Part shown: piece by piece, positions 1-4,933 of the stretch
Numbering within the stretch: position 1 is the first letter of the stretch
How the letters are laid out: every line of letters starts with the position of its first letter
Source: an uncultured bacterium
GTDB lineage: Bacteria; Bacillota; Clostridia; Oscillospirales; Butyricicoccaceae
Direction of reading: 5' to 3'
Length of the DNA: 6,727 nt
NCBI GenBank assembly: GCA_905215125.1
Contig: CAJMOV010000108.1
Coordinates: 1-6,727, forward strand
Position numbers and translations under genes: made by a program
The notes under the pieces: model-generated
Database searches by the model: none
What the model was told of the DNA's origin: nothing
Seen by the model: only the letters and a program-made list of their open reading frames with translations

Positions 1-52
1 AAAAATGCTGAAGTCCCGATATCAGAAGGTATTCTTTATCCTCAATAATCAT
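1..52 (-). CDS. cas4: CRISPR-associated Cas4 nuclease, N-terminal fragment (cut by window edge)
   Basis: Reading the minus strand from an ATG at 52-50 gives MIIEDKEYLLISGLQHF before the window ends. The pattern (acidic)-Y-L-x-I-S-G-[IL]-Q-H-F is how type I-C-like Cas4 proteins begin, just before the F-C-[RK]-R-Q-W stretch with the first iron-sulfur cysteine, which would lie outside the window. Cas4 is a RecB-like PD-(D/E)XK nuclease that works with Cas1-Cas2 to trim and orient prespacers. No Shine-Dalgarno precedes the ATG on the minus strand, and an in-frame ATG at 64-62 has none either, so the normal upstream operon context seems to be missing. The 1-60 stretch is about one-third GC, unlike the GC-rich neighbours. 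The call rests on 17 residues recognised from memory; a chance match or a different RecB-family nuclease is possible. Confidence 0.6.
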   Translation of the reverse strand, partial: MIIEDKEYLLISGLQHF

Positions 53-56
53 ATAT

Positions 57-305
57 GACACCATAAAAAAGCAGGCGGAAGAATACGCCAAGCAGCGTGT
101 TAACGACCATGAAGTGGTTACAGAAGCGCGCAAACGCGCAGCAGAAATCATCGCAGGGGCGGAGACGCGCTCCCGCGAGATCATGAAAGCAGCCGGCGCT
201 TACTGCGAAGACGCCATGAAGCGCACGGAAGACGCGCTTACGCAGTCGACCGAGGAGCTTAAGCGCTCGCGCGCCCAGTTTCGCCAGCTGCTTAAAGACA
301 AATAG
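57..305 (+). pseudogene. C-terminal half of a DivIVA/V-ATPase-H-like coiled-coil protein, 5' truncated
   Basis: About 82 residues are readable from D-T-I-K-K at 57 to the TAG at 303-305. They are almost entirely helical and charged, with recurrent A-x-x-I and E/K/R spacing typical of a coiled coil, and include the segments NDHEVV, AAEIIAGAE and REIMKAAGAYCEDAMKRTED. This resembles the end of a small Clostridia coiled-coil protein often annotated as ATPase or cell-division initiation protein (DivIVA/V-ATPase subunit H-like), normally about twice this length. The frame stays open upstream only to a TGA at 9-11, and the residues before 57 do not look like the family. No ATG with a ribosome binding site exists; the only in-frame candidate is a GTG at 114 without a Shine-Dalgarno. 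I infer that the N-terminal half was removed by a junction near 53-60, and that any intact copy lies elsewhere or the contig is misjoined here. The precise function of this family is not known to me. Confidence 0.6.
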
Positions 306-322
306 GATAACGTATCAGTATT

Positions 323-362
323 GGCCGGACGCCCACGCTTGGGTGTCCGGCCGTTGCATTTT
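323..362 (+). terminator. Rho-independent terminator after the coiled-coil fragment
   Basis: The arms ggccggacgccca (323-335) and tgggtgtccggcc (340-352) pair over 13 bp with one G-U pair and a 4-nt loop (cgct). They are followed by gttgcatttta, a moderate rather than ideal T-tract. The stem starts 17 nt after the stop codon of the upstream fragment and would separate it from the mraZ unit. Confidence 0.8.
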
Positions 363-496
363 ATACAGTAATACGCATACGAACGCATGTGCGTAAAGAG
401 AGAAACAAACATCGAACATACGTTTTGAGTTTGCAAAAAGGCACTTTTTACCACAAAAAAAGCCATTTTATTCGCGGAAATATTGCGAAAAAGCTA
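363..496 (+). promoter_or_regulatory. AT-rich, phased A/T-tract region upstream of the mraZ promoter (UP-element-like)
   Basis: No gene is visible here. From 435 on, A/T tracts recur at 435-439, 445-449, 455-461, 466-472, 478-484 and 488-492, with centres roughly 9-12 bp apart, close to one helical turn. Such phasing normally produces intrinsically bent DNA and, directly upstream of a -35, can act as an UP element for the RNA polymerase alpha subunit. A small inverted repeat, TACGCA (372-377) with TGCGTA (390-395), and a weak AAAAAG-gca-CTTTTT hairpin (435-449) also lie here. The bending and regulatory role are inferred. Confidence 0.4.
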
Positions 497-525
497 TTGC
501 AATTTTTTTTCGCCCTGCGTATAAT
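497..525 (+). promoter_or_regulatory. Sigma-A-type promoter of the mraZ/dcw operon
   Basis: TTGCAA (497-502) and a perfect TATAAT (520-525) are separated by exactly 17 bp. Each element is at or near the housekeeping sigma consensus. Transcription would start around 531-533, leaving an untranslated leader of about 70 nt before mraZ that contains the MraZ-box-like repeats. The spacer begins with eight consecutive T residues (503-510), which is unusual. Confidence 0.8.
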
Positions 526-538
526 AAAAGAAAGCTGG

Positions 539-583
539 TGGGAGAAAGTGGTGCTAAAGGGCATAAAGTGCCACTGATGGGGA
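539..583 (+). promoter_or_regulatory. Candidate MraZ operator: 10-bp-phased repeats
   Basis: Five-base units begin at exact 10-bp steps: TGGGA (539), TGGTG (549), GGGCA (559), TGCCA (569) and GGGGA (579). The first two fit best; the others are degenerate. An overlapping AAAGTG core appears at 545 and 565, 20 bp apart, with AAAGGG at 556 between them. Known MraZ operators are TGGGN repeats with 5-nt spacers in E. coli and AAAGTG-type repeats in Mollicutes, both directly upstream of mraZ. The ring-shaped MraZ oligomer reads such helically phased repeats. Here they would lie just downstream of the predicted transcription start, suited to autorepression. The assignment is by position and similarity only. 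Confidence 0.55.
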
Positions 584-587
584 AGGC

Positions 588-593
588 AGGTGG
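588..593 (+). promoter_or_regulatory. Ribosome binding site that fixes the mraZ start
   Basis: AGGTGG, complementary to the 3' end of 16S rRNA, ends 7 nt before the ATG at 601. The earlier in-frame GTG (538) and ATG (577) have no comparable site and would add residues that do not belong to the MraZ fold. Confidence 0.7.
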
Positions 594-600
594 AAAAGGT

Positions 601-1017
601 ATGCTCGGTCAGCATCCGCACAATATCGATGCCAAGGGCCGCCTTTTCTTCCCGACCAAGCTGCGCGAAGAGCTGGGGGATACCTTTATTGTCACCAAGG
701 GGCTGGACAACTGCCTGTTTGTTTACTCGCAGCAGGCATGGGCCGAGCTGGAGAAAAAGATCGCAGGGCTGCCCATGTCCAAGTCGCGCAACCTGCAGCG
801 CTTCTTCTTTTCCGGCGCCGCCAGCTGTGAAGTCGACGCTCAGGGCAGGATTCTGCTGCCCACGCATCTGCGCGAATACGCAGACCTGAAAAAGGAAGTC
901 TTTGTCCTCGGCGTTTCAGGCCACGCTGAAATCTGGAACGCCGATCGCTGGAGAGCGTACAACGAAGACGTCACGCCCGAATCCATTGCCGAGGCGATGG
1001 ACGAGCTGGGGTTCTAG
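601..1017 (+). CDS. mraZ: Transcriptional regulator MraZ
   Basis: This 138-residue protein matches MraZ in size (usually about 140-150 residues) and has the two tandem SpoVT/AbrB-like swapped-hairpin repeats. Each carries the DxxxR signature: D10-A-K-G-R14, followed by LFFPTKLREELGD, and D79-A-Q-G-R83, followed by ILLPTHLRE. MraZ oligomerises into a ring and binds phased repeats upstream of its own gene to control the dcw operon. It is the first gene of the cluster, as in most bacteria, and such repeats are present at 539-583. The ATG at 601 is chosen because AGGTGG precedes it and the protein then begins close to the conserved first repeat. Its stop codon lies 3 nt before the rsmH start, so the two are probably translationally coupled. 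Confidence 0.95.
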   Translation: MLGQHPHNIDAKGRLFFPTKLREELGDTFIVTKGLDNCLFVYSQQAWAELEKKIAGLPMSKSRNLQRFFFSGAASCEVDAQGRILLPTHLREYADLKKEVFVLGVSGHAEIWNADRWRAYNEDVTPESIAEAMDELGF

Positions 1018-1020
1018 GAT

Positions 1021-1956
1021 ATGGAATTTCATCACATCCCCGTGCTGGCGCAGCAGTGCGTCCGCGCTCTGGACATCAAGCCCGCCGGCGTTTATGTCGA
1101 CGGGACGACGGGCGGGGCGGGCCATTCCCGTCTGATTGCCGGATGCCTGGGGCCGGATGGCAGGCTTATCTGTATCGACCGCGATGAGGATGCGCTGGCA
1201 GCTGCGCGCCAGCGGCTGCACGGCTTTGGCTGCCGCATTGATTTTGCCAAAAGCAATTTCAAGGATATGGACGCCGTCTTTGCCAGTCTCGGCGTTACAG
1301 CCGTCGACGGTATTTTGCTGGATTTGGGGGTTTCATCCCACCAGCTCGACACGCCGGAACGCGGCTTTTCCTATCAAAACGACGCGCCGCTGGATATGCG
1401 GATGGATCGCGGACAGGCCCTGACGGCCCGCGATGTGGTCAACACCTACGCCTTGGACGAGCTGAAGCGGATCATCGGCGCCTACGGCGAGGAACGCTAC
1501 GCCGGGCGTATTGCCTCGGCTATCGTAGCCCGCCGGCAGCAAAGGAGTATTGAGCGCACTGGCGAGCTGGCCGACATTATCCGCGCGGCCATGCCCCCTG
1601 CGGCGCGGCGGGAGAAGCAGCACCCGGCAAAGCGCACCTTCCAGGCCATCCGTATTGAAGTTAACGGCGAGCTGTCTGCTGTTGAAGTCGCGCTGGACAG
1701 GGCGGTGGCCTGCCTGAAAGGCGGCGGCCGCCTGGCCGTCATTACCTTCCATTCGCTGGAAGACAGAATCGTCAAGCAGACCTTCGCCCGTCTGGCGCAG
1801 GGCTGCATCTGCCCCAAGGAAGCGCCTGTCTGCATCTGCGGGCATAAGCCGACCGTCCGCTTAATCGACAAGGGCGGCGTCACAGCTGATGCAAAGGAAA
1901 TAGAACAAAACCCCCGCGCGCGTTCGGCGCGCCTGCGCACTGCAGAGAAACTATAA
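1021..1956 (+). CDS. rsmH: 16S rRNA (cytosine-1402-N4)-methyltransferase RsmH (MraW)
   Basis: The enzyme transfers a methyl group from S-adenosylmethionine to N4 of C1402 in the decoding centre of 16S rRNA. At 311 residues it is full length for the family. Visible motifs are the opening H-H-I-P-V-L, the SAM-binding loop D27-G-T-T-G-G-A-G-H-S36, the acidic I-D53 at the end of the next strand, L-L-D101-L-G-V-S-S, the P202-AKRTFQAIRIEVN block and T242-F-H-S-L-E-D-R. Near the C terminus, C262-x-C264 and C271-x-C273 form the paired cysteine knuckle common in Firmicutes RsmH, which looks metal-binding. The start has only a weak ribosome binding site (AGG overlapping the mraZ stop; GGGG at 1008-1011), consistent with coupling to mraZ translation. 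It is the usual second gene of the dcw cluster. Confidence 0.96.
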   Translation: MEFHHIPVLAQQCVRALDIKPAGVYVDGTTGGAGHSRLIAGCLGPDGRLICIDRDEDALAAARQRLHGFGCRIDFAKSNFKDMDAVFASLGVTAVDGILLDLGVSSHQLDTPERGFSYQNDAPLDMRMDRGQALTARDVVNTYALDELKRIIGAYGEERYAGRIASAIVARRQQRSIERTGELADIIRAAMPPAARREKQHPAKRTFQAIRIEVNGELSAVEVALDRAVACLKGGGRLAVITFHSLEDRIVKQTFARLAQGCICPKEAPVCICGHKPTVRLIDKGGVTADAKEIEQNPRARSARLRTAEKL

Positions 1957-1978
1957 AAAGCCGTTAGGAGGAAACAAC

Positions 1979-2476
1979 ATGGCAAGCTCGGCCGCAAGAC
2001 AGAGGGATACCGCCCAGTACCGTCAGGCCGCACGGCCGGCCAGCCAGCAGGGGCCCCGCATGGAGCTTCTGCCGGAAAACCAGCAGGTCCGCCGCCGCGC
2101 CCCGGCCAAGATCCCCTATGGCAAATACGCCGTCATCGGCGTGTTTATCTTTGCCGTGTCCATGGTGATTCTGATCGGCTATACCAAGATGACCGAGCTG
2201 ACGGCCCAGAATACCGCGCTTAAGGAGGAGCTGACCGAGCTGCAGAGCGAGGAAAACGCGCTCAACGCCGATAAAGAGAAAATGTTCAACCTGACGTATG
2301 TGGAAGAACGCGCGTTGGCTATGGGCATGGTCAAGCAAAGCAGCGCTCAGGTCACATATGTAGATCTCAGCAACCCTGAGCGCAGCGCTATGGCGGCAGA
2401 GGAAAAGGGGGAAAGCTCTTCCTTTCTCGCAGGGCTTGTAAAAACCTTTAACGCCGTAGTGGAATATCTCAACTAG
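1979..2476 (+). CDS. ftsL: Cell division protein FtsL-like (bitopic membrane protein)
   Basis: The 165-residue protein has a basic cytoplasmic N-terminal tail (about residues 1-48, many R and Q), one membrane segment (about 49-68, AVIGVFIFAVSMVILIGY) and an extracytoplasmic coiled coil (about 69-103, TELTAQNTALKEELTELQ). A conserved-looking LTYVEERALAMGM turn (105-117) follows, as in FtsL/DivIC-type proteins. FtsL forms a trimeric complex with FtsB/DivIC and FtsQ/DivIB that recruits and activates the septal synthase. Sequence conservation is poor in this family, so the name rests on topology plus position between rsmH and the class B PBP. A perfect AGGAGG (1966-1971) lies 7 nt before the ATG. 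The tail after about residue 125 is longer than in many FtsL proteins and ends in an amphipathic stretch, FLAGLVKTFNAVVEYLN (149-165). Confidence 0.85.
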   Translation: MASSAARQRDTAQYRQAARPASQQGPRMELLPENQQVRRRAPAKIPYGKYAVIGVFIFAVSMVILIGYTKMTELTAQNTALKEELTELQSEENALNADKEKMFNLTYVEERALAMGMVKQSSAQVTYVDLSNPERSAMAAEEKGESSSFLAGLVKTFNAVVEYLN

Positions 2477-2504
2477 CAGGCAGAGTATAAATAAGCGAGC
2501 AGGA

Positions 2505-2544
2505 GGAGTGAGAAATGCAAAAACATTTCTTACTCCCGTTTTTT
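2505..2544 (+). terminator. Terminator or attenuator hairpin between ftsL and spoVD
   Basis: The arms ggagtgagaaatg (2505-2517) and catttcttactcc (2524-2536) pair over 13 bp with one G-U pair and a caaaaa loop. They are followed by cg and six T residues (2539-2544), the layout of an intrinsic terminator. Its 5' arm overlaps an AGGAGG (2501-2506) and contains the ATG (2515) of a short reading frame, so ribosome binding there would compete with hairpin formation. The stem is only moderately GC-rich, so partial termination or attenuation is more likely than a hard stop, since the cluster continues downstream. Confidence 0.65.
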
Positions 2545-2601
2545 CACAAGGCGGGTTTTATCCCCGCCGGCTTGCCAAGACCGGTGCAGCCGGGCCTGTG
2601 A
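2515..2601 (+). CDS. Putative 28-residue leader peptide in the ftsL-spoVD gap
   Basis: A perfect AGGAGG (2501-2506) sits 8 nt before an ATG that opens a 28-codon frame ending in TGA at 2599-2601. The peptide begins MQKHFLLPFFHKAGF and ends PRPVQPGL. It is rich in phenylalanine near the start (residues 5, 9, 10, 15) and in proline later, with no recognisable domain. It resembles nothing I know by name. The frame begins inside the terminator-like stem and ends in the loop of a GC hairpin (2591-2608), which is what a translation-sensing leader would look like. Alternatively it is a decayed gene start that kept its ribosome binding site. Coding use is unproven. Confidence 0.4.
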   Translation: MQKHFLLPFFHKAGFIPAGLPRPVQPGL

Positions 2602-2675
2602 CGGCCCGCCGCTCCGCAGGACGCAGGGGCGCATTTGCCCCGCAGATGCGGGCGGGCCCGGAAGCAAGCTCTTCC
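2550..2675 (+). promoter_or_regulatory. GC-rich RNA structure region upstream of spoVD
   Basis: Local hairpins are visible: GGCGGG (2550-2555) with CCCGCC (2563-2568), CGGGCC (2591-2596) with GGCCCG (2603-2608), GGGGC (2626-2630) with GCCCC (2637-2641), and GGAAG (2660-2664) with CTTCC (2671-2675). Longer pairings compete with them: GGCCCGCC (2603-2610) with GGCGGGCC (2651-2658), and CCGGGCC (2590-2596) with GGCCCGG (2655-2661). These cannot all form together, so the leader could switch between shapes. No known riboswitch class was recognised. GC richness alone can create such complementarity. Confidence 0.35.
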
Positions 2676-2683
2676 CTAACCCC

Positions 2684-2690
2684 GAGGTGG
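2684..2690 (+). promoter_or_regulatory. Ribosome binding site that supports the spoVD GTG start
   Basis: GAGGTGG lies 4 nt before the GTG at 2695 (7 nt counting from the GAGG core). The alternative in-frame ATG at 2719 is preceded only by an A-rich, weak site, so the GTG start is preferred. Confidence 0.65.
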
Positions 2691-2694
2691 TACA

Positions 2695-4914
2695 GTGCAG
2701 AGAAAAGCGGAAAACAAAATGATCCGGCGCCTGCTGGTGGTGGCCGGCGTGCTTGGCGTCCTGTGCTTTGTGTGTATCGTCGCACGGCTGTTTTACATGC
2801 AGGTCATCAACTACGAGTTTTATCAGCAGAAGGCGCTGTCGCAGCAGACGCGCGACAAGACCCTGACCCCGGTGCGCGGCACGATTTACGATTGTAACAT
2901 GAAGCCGTTGGCCATCAGCGCTTCAACCGAGATGGTCACCATTGAGTCCGTCAAAATTGACAGCGAGGAGCAGGGGCTGATGATAGCGGAAAAGCTGTCT
3001 GAGCTGCTTGATATGGACTATGAAACCGTGCTCGAGAAGGTACAGGAAAAATCGACCTACGCCGTACTGAAGCGCAACGTCGAAAAGGAAGTGACGGACG
3101 AGATCCGCGAGTTCATCAGCGAAAACAATCTGGACAGCATTTACATGGCGCCAGATTCCACGCGCTATTATCCCTTCGGCAACTTTCTGTCCCATGTCCT
3201 CGGCTTTGTCGGCAGCGACGGACAGGGCCTCTCGGGACTGGAAAGCTATTATGAGGAGGAGCTGTCCGGTACGCCGGGCCGCGTGATCACCGCAACCAAT
3301 GCCAAAGGCGAGGAAATGCCCTTTTCCTACGAAATGTACTATGACGCCGAGGACGGGTATTCCCTGGTGCTTTCCATTGACGAGGTCATCCAGCACTATC
3401 TGGAAAAGAACCTGGAAATGGCCCTGTATGACAACAATGTGCAGAACAAGGTGGCCGGCATTGTTATGGACGTCAAGACGGGCGGAATCCTCGCCATGGC
3501 GACCAAGCCGGACTTTGATCCAAACGACCCCTTTACCATCGTCGACCCGGAGGATGCCGCCGCGGTTGAGGCGCTGACCGGGGACGAACGCGCCGCCCTG
3601 CGTACCGAGGTGCTCAATGAGCAGTGGCGCAACAAAGCGATAAGCGACGCTTATGACCCTGGCTCGACTTTTAAAATCCTGACGACGTCCATGGCGCTGG
3701 AGGAAAAGACCATCTCGTTGGACAGCCGCTACTATTGCCCCGGCTACAAAACGGTTGACAAATGGAACATCAGCTGCTGGAAATCGGCCGGGCACGGCTC
3801 GCAGAGCCTGCTGGAGGCCATCTGTAACTCCTGCAACCCGGCCTTTATTGAAATCGGCCAGTCGCTGGGCATTGAAACTTTCAGCGATTATTTCCGTGCC
3901 TTCGGCCTGCGTGAAAAGACCGGCATCGACCTGCCGGGCGAAGCGTCGGGCATCTACTTCAGCGACATGGGGCCGACTGACCTGGCTGTCGCTGCGTTCG
4001 GGCAGAACTTCTCCATCACCCCCCTTCAGCTTATTACTGCCGTTTCAGCCGTTGCAAACGGCGGCACGTTGCTCAAGCCATATATTGTCGAGGAGATCAT
4101 CGACAGCGAGGGCAACGTCGTTGAAAGCCGCGGGCGCGAGGAAGTGCGCCAGGTCATTTCAGCTGAAACATCGGCCCAGGTTTGCGATATGCTGGAGCAG
4201 GTCGTCACCGTCGGCACGGGTAAAAACGCTTATGTCATGGGCTACCGCGTCGCAGGAAAGACGGGCACGTCAGAAAAAAAGGCCAAGGAGTTGGCTACCG
4301 GCGTCAAGGGCCTGCGTATTTCCTCCTTTGTCGCCTTCGCACCGGCGGACGATCCGCAGATCGCCGTGCTGATCATGCTGGATGAGCCCAACGTTTATCC
4401 TGTCACAGGCGGCATCACGGCCGCGCCCGTTATCCGCCGCATTATGGAAGACGTCATGCCCTATCTCGAGGTTGAACCCATTTATACTGAAGAGGAGATG
4501 GCGAAGCAGGACGTCTCCATCCCCAAGGTGACGGGTTATACCCGCAGCGAAGCTGAGCAGGCTCTCAAGCAAAACGGCATCAGCTATCGCATAGAAGGGG
4601 ACGGCGACACCGTCACGGATCAGATCCCGGCCGCCGGGGCCGTCGTATCCAGCAAGGCGCAGGTCATCCTGTATACGGGCGGGGCCAAACCGGATAAAAT
4701 GGTGACAGTACCCGATCTTTCCGGCATGTCGGTCGAGCGGGCGCGCACAACGCTGAGCAATATAGACCTGTATCTGCGAGCCACAGGGGCCGCAAAATCG
4801 TCGACGGGCGGCAACATCGCCGCTATCAAGCAGGATGTCGAATACGGCACGCAGGTGCCGGTCGGCACCGTTATCACCGTTGATTTCAGCGACCTGGATC
4901 AACGGGCGGAGTAA
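2695..4914 (+). CDS. spoVD: Class B penicillin-binding protein, SpoVD/PBP2B type, with two PASTA domains
   Basis: This 739-residue D,D-transpeptidase cross-links peptidoglycan stem peptides on the outer face of the membrane, at the septum or in the spore cortex. A single N-terminal membrane anchor (about residues 13-34) is followed by the pedestal/dimerisation domain, which starts at R61-G-T-I-Y-D. The transpeptidase domain contains S324-T-F-K327 (acylated serine), S379-C-N381 and K522-T-G524. Two C-terminal PASTA repeats follow at about 606-662 (V-S-I-P-K-V-T-G) and 669-731 (V-T-V-P-D-L-S-G). C361 (in S-C-W-K) and C380 (in the SCN motif) match the spacing of the redox-sensitive pair of Bacillus subtilis SpoVD. 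The two PASTA repeats are more like PbpB, which in B. subtilis is a separate neighbouring gene. Only one such gene lies between ftsL and murE here, so it may serve division, sporulation or both; ftsI or pbpB would be equally defensible names. Confidence 0.93.
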   Translation: MQRKAENKMIRRLLVVAGVLGVLCFVCIVARLFYMQVINYEFYQQKALSQQTRDKTLTPVRGTIYDCNMKPLAISASTEMVTIESVKIDSEEQGLMIAEKLSELLDMDYETVLEKVQEKSTYAVLKRNVEKEVTDEIREFISENNLDSIYMAPDSTRYYPFGNFLSHVLGFVGSDGQGLSGLESYYEEELSGTPGRVITATNAKGEEMPFSYEMYYDAEDGYSLVLSIDEVIQHYLEKNLEMALYDNNVQNKVAGIVMDVKTGGILAMATKPDFDPNDPFTIVDPEDAAAVEALTGDERAALRTEVLNEQWRNKAISDAYDPGSTFKILTTSMALEEKTISLDSRYYCPGYKTVDKWNISCWKSAGHGSQSLLEAICNSCNPAFIEIGQSLGIETFSDYFRAFGLREKTGIDLPGEASGIYFSDMGPTDLAVAAFGQNFSITPLQLITAVSAVANGGTLLKPYIVEEIIDSEGNVVESRGREEVRQVISAETSAQVCDMLEQVVTVGTGKNAYVMGYRVAGKTGTSEKKAKELATGVKGLRISSFVAFAPADDPQIAVLIMLDEPNVYPVTGGITAAPVIRRIMEDVMPYLEVEPIYTEEEMAKQDVSIPKVTGYTRSEAEQALKQNGISYRIEGDGDTVTDQIPAAGAVVSSKAQVILYTGGAKPDKMVTVPDLSGMSVERARTTLSNIDLYLRATGAAKSSTGGNIAAIKQDVEYGTQVPVGTVITVDFSDLDQRAE

Positions 4915-4933
4915 AACCCGAAGAGGAGGAAGC

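Noticed and set aside
114..305. Complete small gene starting at GTG 114
   Set aside because: There is no ribosome binding site, and family-like coiled-coil sequence continues upstream of the GTG to about 57, so this is the tail of a longer, truncated gene.
372..395. Repeated ACGCA/TGCGT motifs as an operator or CRISPR-like repeat
   Set aside because: The repeats are 5-6 bases and imperfect, with no regular spacer structure; too short to assign.
538..600. N-terminal extension of mraZ from GTG 538 or ATG 577
   Set aside because: Neither start has a Shine-Dalgarno, the extra residues are not part of the MraZ fold, and the stretch is better explained as the operator and leader.
2482..2498. Possible internal promoter before spoVD (TATAAA at 2486-2491)
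   Set aside because: No acceptable -35 element is seen 16-18 bp upstream, so a lone AT-rich hexamer is not enough.
2680..2700. T-box-like string gaggtggtac upstream of spoVD
   Set aside because: It resembles the GGTGGNACC core only in part, lacks the following CGCG and a downstream terminator, and is explained as the ribosome binding site of spoVD.
2508..2897. 129-codon + strand frame across the ftsL-spoVD gap
   Set aside because: It starts at a GTG inside the AGGAGG/stem region, runs out of frame into spoVD, and its translation is Arg/Ala/Gly-rich low-complexity sequence typical of a shadow frame.
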